NCBI GenBank assembly: GCA_947626965.1
Contig: CANQUH010000001.1
Coordinates: 1 to 64,000 of the forward strand
DNA length: 64,000 nt
Reading direction: 5' to 3'
Origin: an uncultured Lachnospiraceae bacterium
GTDB lineage: Bacteria > Bacillota > Clostridia > Lachnospirales > Lachnospiraceae
Shown: in pieces, positions 15,814 to 24,161 of the stretch
Numbering within the stretch: position 1 is the stretch's first letter
Layout: each line of letters begins with the position of its first letter
The notes under the pieces: generated by a model
Told to the model about the DNA's origin: nothing
The model's input: the letters and a program-made list of their open reading frames with translations, nothing else
The model's database searches: none
Translations under genes and position numbers: made by a program

Positions 15814-17241
15814 GTGAAAGAGAAAAAGAAGGGTAAATGGATCCTGTTGGGTATTGTGCTTGTCGTGGCGGCGGCGCTTGCGGTCATAGGATTTTATCTC
15901 TATCAGAAAGTGAACAGCGGTTTGTTTTTTGAGGATACGAGAATGAATGATTACGATGTATCCGGGAAATCCGCCAAGGAAGTTCTCCTGATGCTGGAGA
16001 AGGATTACGGCGCGCCAAAAGTCGCGATCAGGGAGAAAGGGGAGACCGTACTGACCCTGACGCTGGAAGAGCTCGGCTACACAATCGATCAGCGGAAGCT
16101 TCTCGACAATATTCAGGAATGTCTGCGCAGTCAGAATCTCAGCCTTTTTACAAGTTTGTCTGAGGGCAACAATTATGAGGTGGAGGTGCCGTTCCGGTTT
16201 GAGGAGACGACATTTAATCAGGCGGTTTCCTCGAAGAATTTTTCGGCTGCCAGAGTGAAAAGCGAGGATGCCGCCCTGGAGTTTGACGGCAGCCGGTATT
16301 ACATCCGGCCGGAGGTCTACGGAAATGAATTTGACGATGCGGATCTGCAGGTCATCGTCCGGGAGGATGCGGACAAGCTGACGGCGGCCGCCCGACCGCA
16401 GCAGGATCTTGAAGTGGATGTACCGGAAGGACTTTATTTCCTCCCGGCGGTCACGCAGGACGATCCCGTGATGAATCACACGATGAACGCGTACAACAGT
16501 TACTGCGGCGCTGTCATTACTCATACGTTTGGGAAAGAGAAGCGGGTGATTGACTGGGATACCATTCAGAAATGGCTGGTAATCGAAGATGATGCGTATC
16601 ATATTGATGAAGAAGCGGTATACAATTATGTGACAGAGCTGGCGGCGGCCTATGATACGCTGTACTATCAGCGCTCTTTCCAGACTTCCGTGGGGACGAC
16701 GGTCAATTATGAGAGCAGCGATTACGGATATCAGATTGATCAGGACGGTGAGTTCAATCAGCTTATGGCGGATATCAGCTCAAATACCGCGGTGACGCGG
16801 GAGCCGGTCTATGCGGTGAGCGGATTTTCGAGGAACGGGCGCGACGATCTGAACGGAAATTATGTCGAGGTCAACCTTACGGCGCAGCATGTCTGGCTGT
16901 ACCGGGAAGGGAATCTTGTGGTCGAGGGCGACATTGTTTCCGGACTTCCGCGGGACGGCCGGGAAACGGCGACGGGAGCGTTTCCGATCGCGTTCAAGGC
17001 GAGTCCCTACAATCTGAAAGGCGGCGGAGGAAGCGGCAGTGGCAGCTGGGACGTTATGGTGCAGTACTGGATGCCGTTCTTTGACGGACAGGGGCTTCAC
17101 GATGCTTCCTGGCGTTCGTCGTTCGGCGGCGCGATTTATCAGAGCGACGGGTCGCACGGATGCGTGAACCTTCCGACGAATGTGGCCGGAACCATCTATT
17201 CCAATGTGGACGCGGGGTTCCCGGTGCTGCTTTACAAATGA
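15814..17241 (+). CDS. L,D-transpeptidase (YkuD family) with membrane anchor
   Basis: An extracytoplasmic peptidoglycan cross-linking enzyme, 475 residues. It has a basic N-terminus and one membrane span (about 8-30), a long region of about 250 residues resembling the PG_binding_4 domains found before YkuD domains in Clostridia, then a YkuD domain (about 350-475). The catalytic motif is SDGSHGCVNLP with His448 and Cys450. Start: GTG at 15814 after AAGGG. It is flanked by the phoR gene and a strong terminator, so it is probably a single-gene unit. Confidence 0.88.
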   Translation: MKEKKKGKWILLGIVLVVAAALAVIGFYLYQKVNSGLFFEDTRMNDYDVSGKSAKEVLLMLEKDYGAPKVAIREKGETVLTLTLEELGYTIDQRKLLDNIQECLRSQNLSLFTSLSEGNNYEVEVPFRFEETTFNQAVSSKNFSAARVKSEDAALEFDGSRYYIRPEVYGNEFDDADLQVIVREDADKLTAAARPQQDLEVDVPEGLYFLPAVTQDDPVMNHTMNAYNSYCGAVITHTFGKEKRVIDWDTIQKWLVIEDDAYHIDEEAVYNYVTELAAAYDTLYYQRSFQTSVGTTVNYESSDYGYQIDQDGEFNQLMADISSNTAVTREPVYAVSGFSRNGRDDLNGNYVEVNLTAQHVWLYREGNLVVEGDIVSGLPRDGRETATGAFPIAFKASPYNLKGGGGSGSGSWDVMVQYWMPFFDGQGLHDASWRSSFGGAIYQSDGSHGCVNLPTNVAGTIYSNVDAGFPVLLYK

Positions 17242-17257
17242 CAGAAATAACAGGAGC

Positions 17258-17303
17258 GGGGGATATGCCGGATGTCGTGATGACAGACGGCATATCCCCC
17301 TTT
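17258..17303 (+). terminator. Terminator after the L,D-transpeptidase gene
   Basis: The perfect 13-bp arms GGGGGATATGCCG and CGGCATATCCCCC are followed by TTT. It separates the transpeptidase gene from the polysaccharide locus. Confidence 0.7.
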
Positions 17304-17336
17304 ACTGTGCGCGAACAGCAACTTTTCTGATAATGA

Positions 17337-17366
17337 TTGAAATATGTCTGACGGTTGTGTTAGAAT
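17337..17366 (+). promoter_or_regulatory. Promoter at the head of the polysaccharide locus
   Basis: TTGAAA (17337-17342), 18 nt, and TAGAAT (17361-17366), 36 nt upstream of the rfbA start. Confidence 0.55.
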
Positions 17367-17401
17367 AATGGCCGGACAAACATATACGAAGGGAGAATTT
17401 C

Positions 17402-18298
17402 ATGAAAGGGATTATACTTGCCGGAGGTTCCGGCACACGTCTTTATCCGCTTACCAAGGTTACGAGCAAACAGCTTCTTCCGATTTATGATAAACCCATG
17501 ATTTATTATCCGATGTCCGTGCTGATGAACGCGGGGATCCGTGATATTCTGATCATATCGACGCCGATGGATACTCCGAGATTTGAGGAACTGTTAGGAG
17601 ATGGTCATCAGTTCGGAGTACATCTTTCCTACGCGGTGCAGCCGAGTCCGGACGGGCTGGCGCAGGCTTTTCTGATTGGGGAAGAGTTTATCGGAAATGA
17701 TACGGTGGCGATGGTGCTTGGCGATAATATTTTTTCTGGACATGGCCTGAACCGGCGTCTGAGGGATGCCGTCGGGAATGCCGAGAGCGGAAAAGGCGCC
17801 ACGATTTTTGGCTACTATGTGGATGATCCGGAACGGTTCGGCATTGTGGAATTTGATCGGAACGGCAAGGCCGTCTCGATTGAGGAGAAGCCGCTGCATC
17901 CCAAGAGCAATTATTGTGTGACTGGACTGTATTTCTACGATAATAAAGTGGTAGAGTATGCGAAGGAGCTGAAACCATCCGCCAGAGGGGAACTGGAAAT
18001 TACGGATCTGAACCGCATTTATCTTGAGAGCGGCCGGCTCAATGTGGAACTGCTCGGACAGGGCTTTACCTGGCTGGATACAGGTACGCATGAGAGTCTT
18101 GTGGACGCGACGAATTTTGTAAAAACCATGGAAACGCATCAGCACCGGAAGATTGCCTGCCTTGAGGAGATCGCCTATCTGAACGGATGGATTTCAAGGG
18201 AAGAGATGGAGCGGCTGTATGAGTCGCTGAAGAAGAACCAGTACGGGCAGTATCTGAAGGATGTGCTGGAAGGAAAGTATCTGGACACGCTGAGATAA
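17402..18298 (+). CDS. rfbA: Glucose-1-phosphate thymidylyltransferase
   Basis: It makes dTDP-glucose from glucose-1-phosphate and dTTP, the first step to dTDP-L-rhamnose. The 298-residue product is standard. It has the nucleotidyltransferase signature [20 protein letters not shown] at about 8-27, [25 protein letters not shown] and [32 protein letters not shown] precedes the ATG. It is the first gene of the locus. The next two pathway genes, rfbB and rfbC, are not in this window. Confidence 0.95.
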   Translation: MKGIILAGGSGTRLYPLTKVTSKQLLPIYDKPMIYYPMSVLMNAGIRDILIISTPMDTPRFEELLGDGHQFGVHLSYAVQPSPDGLAQAFLIGEEFIGNDTVAMVLGDNIFSGHGLNRRLRDAVGNAESGKGATIFGYYVDDPERFGIVEFDRNGKAVSIEEKPLHPKSNYCVTGLYFYDNKVVEYAKELKPSARGELEITDLNRIYLESGRLNVELLGQGFTWLDTGTHESLVDATNFVKTMETHQHRKIACLEEIAYLNGWISREEMERLYESLKKNQYGQYLKDVLEGKYLDTLR

Positions 18299-18356
18299 CG
18301 GCGGATGTTATGCAGGGACAAAGAGACAGAACAGGAACAGAAGGAGAACAGACAGT

Positions 18357-19328
18357 ATGAAGGTATTGGTTACAGGTGTTGGAGGACAGCTCGGTCATGA
18401 TGTGATGAACGAGCTAGCCGCAAGAGGATATGAGGGAACAGGTTCGGACATTGCAGAGCGGTACAGCGGAGCGGCCGACGGGACAGCCGTGACTTCCATG
18501 CCTTACGTTCCGATGGATATTACAGATCGCGGGGCAGTCCGGTCAATTCTGCTGAAAGCAGCTCCGGATGCCGTGGTTCACTGTGCCGCCTGGACAGCGG
18601 TGGACCTTGCGGAAGATGACGACAAGGCGGAGCTTGTGCGCAGAGTCAATGTGGAAGGAACAGAGAATATTGCCCTTGCATGCAGAGAAATCGGCTGCAA
18701 AATGGTATATCTCTCGACAGACTATGTATTTAACGGGATGGGAACCGTTCCCTGGCAGCCCGACTGTAAAGATTATCAGCCGATCAATGTGTATGGCCGG
18801 ACGAAGCTGGAGGGAGAGTTCGCCGTGGCAAAGACTCTGGAGAAATACTTTATTGTCCGGATTGCGTGGGTGTTCGGTGTGAATGGAAATAATTTTATCA
18901 AAACCATGCTGAAGCTTGGCCGGAAGATGGATCACATCCGCGTGGTGAATGACCAGATCGGCACGCCTACCTACACGTTTGATCTTGCCCGGCTGCTGGT
19001 CGATATGATCGAAACGGAAAAGTATGGATACTACCATGCGACAAACGAAGGCGGGTACATCAGCTGGTATGAGTTTGCGAAAGAAATTTTCCGTCAGGCG
19101 GCCGCGCTCGGCTATAAAGAGTACGGCGCCGACAGGCTTCTGGTTACTCCGGTAACGACCGGGGAATATGGAGCAAAGGCCAGCCGGCCGTTTAATTCAA
19201 GACTTGACAAGAGCAAGCTTTCAGAAAACGGATTTGCGTTGCTGCCTCCATGGCAGGATGCGCTTGGAAGATATCTGCAGGAACTGATTCTGCGCGAAGG
19301 AAAAGAGAAGGAGAGTATGAATGCGTAA
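18357..19328 (+). CDS. rfbD: dTDP-4-dehydrorhamnose reductase
   Basis: It reduces dTDP-4-dehydro-L-rhamnose to dTDP-L-rhamnose. A 323-residue short-chain dehydrogenase-type protein with the dinucleotide motif TGVGGQLGHDV at about 6-16, catalytic-type STDYVFNG and YGRTKLEGE segments, and NDQIGTPTYTFDLARLLVDM. An insert-like stretch (YSGAADGTAVTSMPYVP) lies near residue 40. It overlaps the next gene by 8 nt. Confidence 0.93.
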   Translation: MKVLVTGVGGQLGHDVMNELAARGYEGTGSDIAERYSGAADGTAVTSMPYVPMDITDRGAVRSILLKAAPDAVVHCAAWTAVDLAEDDDKAELVRRVNVEGTENIALACREIGCKMVYLSTDYVFNGMGTVPWQPDCKDYQPINVYGRTKLEGEFAVAKTLEKYFIVRIAWVFGVNGNNFIKTMLKLGRKMDHIRVVNDQIGTPTYTFDLARLLVDMIETEKYGYYHATNEGGYISWYEFAKEIFRQAAALGYKEYGADRLLVTPVTTGEYGAKASRPFNSRLDKSKLSENGFALLPPWQDALGRYLQELILREGKEKESMNA

Positions 19329-22128
19329 ACTGGCGGGACGCTTTTGCGCTCAGTTTGTGCCGGCCGCGGCAGACAGAGAGCAGGATGGCTGGAAGGAAAG
19401 CCGCGGCGGGAATTCAGAGGAGCTTATCCTTGCGGCATACCTTCTCTGGATGACCGGTTCCGTGCTTTCGGTTACCATGTGGGAGGAGTATGGCGGGATT
19501 TCCGCTTTGAGTGATCTGCTGTGCCGGGCGCCGCATTTTCTGCTGCTGCTGGAATTTCTGCAGAGAGGACGCTATACCGGAAAAGATGCAGCAGGAGTTT
19601 TTCTGCTCATATTTACCGGAATTGTTTCCGGACATTCTGTTCACAACAGCTATGTGATACCGACGCTTCTGTTTGTCTTTTTCTCCGCGCGGATATGTTT
19701 CCGTGTACTTTTGAAGGCCACGCTGCTGCTCCATGCAGTCATTATGGCCGTCACAGCTGCTGCGTCGCAGACGGGTATCATCGAGGATGTGATCTGGTAT
19801 GAGGGAGAGCGCGTCCGGCACAGTCTCGGCTATAAATACTGCGGATATCCGGCGCATCTTCTGCTGTTTATGACGCTTATGTGGCTGTGCATCAGGCGCC
19901 GTCCCCGCGTACCGGATGCGGTGTTTCTCCTGTCAGCCAATTATCTGATGTATTGTCTTACGGATTCCCGGACAGATTTTTATCTTGGAGTACTTGCTGT
20001 CGCGGGCGCTTTTGTCTGGATGGCTGATTTTCGTTTCCGTCCATTCTGCGTTCTCCGGGGACTGCTGATAAAGTATGGCGCGTTTCTTGCTGCGGCCGGA
20101 TCGATCGCGCTGCACTGGTTTTATAACGCGGGGAATCCGTTTCTGCTGCGGCTTAATCTGGCGCTGAACAACAGGCTGCAGTTTGGACTTGACGCGATCC
20201 GGACCTATGGTTTTTCTCTGTTCGGCAGGGAAATCCGGTGGGTCGGACAGGGGAGCCTTCAGGCGGATCCGGCGAAAACCTACAATTATGTGGACTGTGC
20301 CTTCCTGAAGGACGGCCTGTCGTTTGGCCTGCTGTTTCTGCTTCTTCTGCTTGCCGGCTTTTATTTTACGGGAAAGCGGCTGGAACGTCAGAAGCGGTAT
20401 ATGGAGAGCTGGGCGGTTCTTGTTGTTCTGGCATACGCCGTTTTTAATGCTCATCTGTGTGTCCTGCATTTCAATGTATTTATTCTGCTGCTGGGGGAGA
20501 ACTTTTCGTTACAGTTCACACCTTCACTGTCCCGCGAGGTGATTTCTGTGCGTTCTGCACAGAAATCCCGAGAATTGCGGCGCGAAATGCTGCGAAAGCA
20601 GCATTTCTGTGCATCGCGGAGCGTTGTTACGTTCACGACCCGCAGGGGAGTAAACAGTAACAATTTTTCTGACGGCAAAGAGCTGTCCCTGAAAGATGAA
20701 AAAACAGCGGAACAGCCAAAAAACTGGCCGGAACGTATCGCGGAAAATGCAGGAAACTTTGCGCTGACTCTGCGCAGCCTGATTCCAGAACAGCTTCAGG
20801 GGGAAAAGCAGCGGCGCCTGCTTCGTACCGTACTGTTTCTGGCGCTGATATTCTATATAACGATCCTGCAGTGTCTTCCGACGGCGTATGTAGTGAAGAC
20901 GTCCGACATGCATATGTGGGCTGCCGCCGGGATCCTGGTGCTTCTTGCGGCGCTCTGCCGGGAGGAAGAAACGGACTGCGCGGGCAGGAGAGATTCCGTT
21001 TTCTGGCCGCTTCTGTTTTTTCTCGTTCTGGCCGGGCTGTCGGATCTGATTTTGAATAAACGTTTTCGCAATGCCCCGTTTTTTCTGATGGTGTTTGGCG
21101 GACTGTTCTGTGAAAGCTGGAGAAGGATGAGACGTCCGTCACAGCTTCTGGAAGAATTTCGGTGGGCCTGCATGACGGGTTTTGCAGTTTCCGTTCTCTA
21201 TTGTATTGCGGCGCGTCCGACGGTGCCGGGGATCCGTTACAGTGGATTTCTGTCTGACGCAAAAGAGTACGGTGTGGTAATGACGGTTCTGCTTGTCGTA
21301 TTTTTAAGCGGTGTGAAGAAAGTCCGGGGTGCGGGGAACTCTGTCCGGCTGCGGAGAGAGCCGGATGCTGTATTTTGGGGAGAGATACTGAACGGAGTTG
21401 GCGCGGTGATGACGCTGTATCTGATCTGGCTGACGCAGGAGCTGTCAGCGGCGGCAGCGGCGGCAGTTGTGCTTGCCGCCTATGCTGTATTCTGGCTGTA
21501 CTGCTGGTTTGTGGAACCGGGACAGGAAAAGATGAGAGATCTTTTGCAGGCGGCTGTGATTGTGTCTGCGGGATTTGCGGCTGTACTTCTGCTGCGGTTT
21601 CTGCTGCGTGAGACGGCGCCCGCGCTGGGAACGCAGATCGTCTATGGCAGTGATGAAAACAAGCTGATTAAGGTGCCGCTGCGGGAGTCACTGCTGTCCG
21701 TGCAGGAGTGGATCCGCTGGTTTGCCGCGAAATGGCGGAATTGTAAGGTATACTTGAAGAAGATCAATCTGACCGGTCATTATTACCGGGCGAAGCACAA
21801 AGGAAAAGCAGTCTGGGCGGCCAGCAGTCTTGTGATGAATCTGTATCGTTACGGGGCGGCCGCAGGCGTCTGCTATGGACTGCTGCTCCCTGTCTGTCTG
21901 TGGAGAGCGGGTAAAAATACACTGCGCCGGAAAGATTTCCTGCCGGCGGGACTTGCCGTCTCATCGATTGCAGCCGGTATGACAGCTGCAGTAGAGATGC
22001 CGTTTGCAAATCTGAACTGGATGGTCTTTTATTTTGTGACCGCGTGGCTGCTTTCAGACCGCGGAAAACGACAGGACGGATACTGCGGGAGGATAGGAAA
22101 TGAAATTTTTGAACATGGAGATCGATAA
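19321..22128 (+). CDS. Fused double polymerase-like membrane protein
   Basis: A 935-residue protein made of two polytopic halves. Residues 1 to about 395 have about ten membrane segments and look like an O-antigen polymerase/ligase-type protein (TDSRTDFYLGVLAV; AFLKDGLSFGLLFLL). Residues about 495-930 are a second polytopic membrane protein. They are joined by a hydrophilic stretch whose first part (about 398-450) is the in-frame translation of MITE-like family B copy 2. The frame is fully open across the element. Overlaps with rfbD (8 nt) and the next gene (29 nt) indicate one operon. The halves may once have been separate genes. Polymerase or flippase activity is inferred from topology and context only. 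Confidence 0.7.
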   Translation: MRKLAGRFCAQFVPAAADREQDGWKESRGGNSEELILAAYLLWMTGSVLSVTMWEEYGGISALSDLLCRAPHFLLLLEFLQRGRYTGKDAAGVFLLIFTGIVSGHSVHNSYVIPTLLFVFFSARICFRVLLKATLLLHAVIMAVTAAASQTGIIEDVIWYEGERVRHSLGYKYCGYPAHLLLFMTLMWLCIRRRPRVPDAVFLLSANYLMYCLTDSRTDFYLGVLAVAGAFVWMADFRFRPFCVLRGLLIKYGAFLAAAGSIALHWFYNAGNPFLLRLNLALNNRLQFGLDAIRTYGFSLFGREIRWVGQGSLQADPAKTYNYVDCAFLKDGLSFGLLFLLLLLAGFYFTGKRLERQKRYMESWAVLVVLAYAVFNAHLCVLHFNVFILLLGENFSLQFTPSLSREVISVRSAQKSRELRREMLRKQHFCASRSVVTFTTRRGVNSNNFSDGKELSLKDEKTAEQPKNWPERIAENAGNFALTLRSLIPEQLQGEKQRRLLRTVLFLALIFYITILQCLPTAYVVKTSDMHMWAAAGILVLLAALCREEETDCAGRRDSVFWPLLFFLVLAGLSDLILNKRFRNAPFFLMVFGGLFCESWRRMRRPSQLLEEFRWACMTGFAVSVLYCIAARPTVPGIRYSGFLSDAKEYGVVMTVLLVVFLSGVKKVRGAGNSVRLRREPDAVFWGEILNGVGAVMTLYLIWLTQELSAAAAAAVVLAAYAVFWLYCWFVEPGQEKMRDLLQAAVIVSAGFAAVLLLRFLLRETAPALGTQIVYGSDENKLIKVPLRESLLSVQEWIRWFAAKWRNCKVYLKKINLTGHYYRAKHKGKAVWAASSLVMNLYRYGAAAGVCYGLLLPVCLWRAGKNTLRRKDFLPAGLAVSSIAAGMTAAVEMPFANLNWMVFYFVTAWLLSDRGKRQDGYCGRIGNEIFEHGDR
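20511..20669 (-). repeat. MITE-like element, family B copy 2, inside a coding sequence
   Basis: The ends TTTTCGTTACAGTTCAC and GTAAACAGTAACAATTTTT are the same near-inverted pair as copy 1, in the opposite orientation. Inside are two perfect hairpins: GATTTCTGTGC with GCACAGAAATC, and GAAATGCTG with CAGCATTTC. Despite this the gene at 19321-22128 reads through without a stop. Confidence 0.65.
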
Positions 22129-22855
22129 TCTGTCTTTTGACGAGGCACTGGAGCGGATCCAGGAGCTGACGGAAACAGGACAGGGCGGCTACGTTGTGAC
22201 GCCGAATGTGGATCATGTCGTAAGACTGGAGCAGGATGAAAAGTTCCGGAAAGCGTATCAGGATGCAGCCCTTGTACTGACAGACGGACAGCCGCTGATC
22301 TGGATATCGAAGCTCCTGGGATGTCCGATCAGGGAGAAGGTTTCCGGTTCCGATCTGTTTCCGAGACTTTGCAGTCTGGCCGCCGGGCGGAGGTACCGGA
22401 TGTACTTTCTGGGCGCGTCGGAGGGGGTTGCGCAGCTGGCCGCCGAAAATCTGAAGAGGAGTTATCCGGGGTTGATCGTGGCCGGAACATACTCGCCTCC
22501 GTACGGTTTTGAGAAGGATCCGGAGGAGGTCGGGCGGATCTGGGAGAGAATCGGCGAAGCGTCGCCGGATCTGCTGGTCGTCGGTCTGGGAACTCCGAAA
22601 CAGGAAATATTCCTGTGGGAAAACCGGGGGAGGCTGGGCAGAATACTGGCGTTTGGCCTGGGGGCAAGCCTTGATTTTGCCGCGGGGAAGGTACGCCGCG
22701 CGCCGCGCTGGATGCAGCGGTGCGGGATGGAGTGGTTTTACCGCCTGTGCCGGGAACCGCGGCGTCTGTTTAAGAGGTATCTGGTGGATGACATGAGGAT
22801 ACTTTCCATCGTGTGGAAGTACAGGAAGGCTGGAACAGATGAGAATAGTGATTGA
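22100..22855 (+). CDS. WecG/TagA/CpsF family glycosyltransferase
   Basis: A GT26 transferase that adds a sugar (ManNAc, ManNAcA or similar) to a polyprenyl-linked intermediate at the inner face of the membrane. The 251 residues span the whole family: YVVTPNVDHVVRLEQD near 32-47, LTDGQPLIWISKLLG, YFLGASEGVAQLAAENL, LLVVGLGTPKQEIFLW and FGLGASLDFAAGKVRRAPRW. The basic C-terminal tail is typical for membrane attachment. It overlaps both neighbours, by 29 and 17 nt. Sugar specificity cannot be read. Confidence 0.9.
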   Translation: MKFLNMEIDNLSFDEALERIQELTETGQGGYVVTPNVDHVVRLEQDEKFRKAYQDAALVLTDGQPLIWISKLLGCPIREKVSGSDLFPRLCSLAAGRRYRMYFLGASEGVAQLAAENLKRSYPGLIVAGTYSPPYGFEKDPEEVGRIWERIGEASPDLLVVGLGTPKQEIFLWENRGRLGRILAFGLGASLDFAAGKVRRAPRWMQRCGMEWFYRLCREPRRLFKRYLVDDMRILSIVWKYRKAGTDENSD

Positions 22856-24074
22856 CCTGACGGCCCTCGATGATAATTTTACCGGGATTGAGCGCTATGC
22901 GCTGAACATGACGCTGGCGCTGCTTTGGGGGACTGTCTCTTCCAAACAGAAGGGGGAGCAGGAAGAATCAGAATACCGGACCGGAAAAACGTTTGAACTT
23001 GTTTTTAAAAACCGAATATTTCCGGATTTTCTGCCCTTTGCGGGAAATCCTGATATTCATTTTCATGTTCTGGAAGGATGCAGAAAGCTGCTTTTTAATC
23101 AGTGGCGTCTGCCGGGATACCTGAATCGTCTGAAAGCGGATTTCTTTTTATTTTTCGCGTTTCCGATGCCGGTGTTTCTGTTTAAAAAGAGAGTTCTGGG
23201 AACAATTCATGATATGGGATGCTGGGACTGCCCGGAGACGATGAAGCGGCAGATGGTGTGGTATTTTCGGCTCTCGTACCGCCTTATGGCGTGCCGCGCA
23301 GAACGCATCATCACAATTTCCAGGTTCAGCAGAGGCAGGATTATGGAGATCCTGAAAGTTAAAAAGGAAAAGATCCTGCTTGCCTGCTGCGGGATATCAG
23401 AGAATTTCAGACAGGCGGGACCTGTGGAAAAGGACAGAGAACGACGGGCCGGATACGGCACGGAAGCAAAGTGCCGGAATGCCAGACATTTTTCAGAGGA
23501 AGAAAGACAGCGTGTCAGGGAAAAATACGGACTGCCCAAAGAATATTATCTGTGTCTGTCGACGCTGGAACCGAGAAAGAACATGCTCCTGCTGCTGAAT
23601 ACCTGCCTGCGTCTGTATCGGAAGGACCAGCTGAAAACAAAACTTGTGCTTGCCGGACGGAAAGGCTGGAAAATCGATGAACTGCTCGCGGAGGCGGGGC
23701 AGACCGGGATGGTGACGGTTACCGGATTCATCGAGGATGAGGATCTTCCGCTTGTGTACCAGATGGCCAGATGCTTTGTATTTCCGTCGCTGTACGAGGG
23801 ATTTGGAATTCCGCCTCTTGAGGCCATGTCGCAGGGAGTGCCGGTCATTGCGTCCGATTCCAGCTCTCTGCCGGAAATTCTGGGAGATGCCGCGTTCTAT
23901 TTCAGGAACAACGATGCGCAGGATCTGGAGCGGGCGCTGCTGGAATTTGAGGAAGAGGACAGAGAGCGGATCGCAGAAAAAATACAGGCCGGGTATGAGC
24001 GAAGCAGGGAATTCTGCTATGAGACAGCGGCTGAGGATCTGCTGAAGACGCTGGAAGCACTCTCCGCGGGATAA
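22839..24074 (+). CDS. GT4 family glycosyltransferase with two hydrophilic inserts
   Basis: A retaining GT-B glycosyltransferase, 411 residues. The acceptor lobe starts VIDLTALDDNFTGIERYALN. The donor lobe has YYLCLSTLEPRKNMLLLL, VFPSLYEGFGIPPLEAMSQG with the E-x7-E type motif, and PVIASDSSSLPEILGDAA. Compared with the family it carries extra charged stretches near residue 35 (SSKQKGEQEESEYRTGK) and near 195-220 (EKDRERRAGYGTEAKC). A GCGCGGAG stem overlaps its stop. It is translationally coupled to the TagA-type gene before it (17-nt overlap). Confidence 0.88.
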   Translation: MRIVIDLTALDDNFTGIERYALNMTLALLWGTVSSKQKGEQEESEYRTGKTFELVFKNRIFPDFLPFAGNPDIHFHVLEGCRKLLFNQWRLPGYLNRLKADFFLFFAFPMPVFLFKKRVLGTIHDMGCWDCPETMKRQMVWYFRLSYRLMACRAERIITISRFSRGRIMEILKVKKEKILLACCGISENFRQAGPVEKDRERRAGYGTEAKCRNARHFSEEERQRVREKYGLPKEYYLCLSTLEPRKNMLLLLNTCLRLYRKDQLKTKLVLAGRKGWKIDELLAEAGQTGMVTVTGFIEDEDLPLVYQMARCFVFPSLYEGFGIPPLEAMSQGVPVIASDSSSLPEILGDAAFYFRNNDAQDLERALLEFEEEDRERIAEKIQAGYERSREFCYETAAEDLLKTLEALSAG

Positions 24075-24105
24075 GAAAATGCGCGGAGTTCTGGCTAAAA
24101 TTTCC

Positions 24106-24134
24106 TTGTAATGTACAGAATGTTAAGCTATAAT
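24106..24134 (+). promoter_or_regulatory. Internal promoter in the polysaccharide locus
   Basis: TTGTAA (24106-24111), 17 nt, and consensus TATAAT (24129-24134), 27 nt upstream of the double glycosyltransferase start. Confidence 0.65.
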
Positions 24135-24161
24135 AGGCTGACACGGGGAGGAGGCAGCAAT

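Noticed and set aside
20511..20669. Frameshift or pseudogene at the element in the 935-codon ORF
   Set aside because: The frame stays open across the whole element and both halves are intact, so it is described as a fusion.
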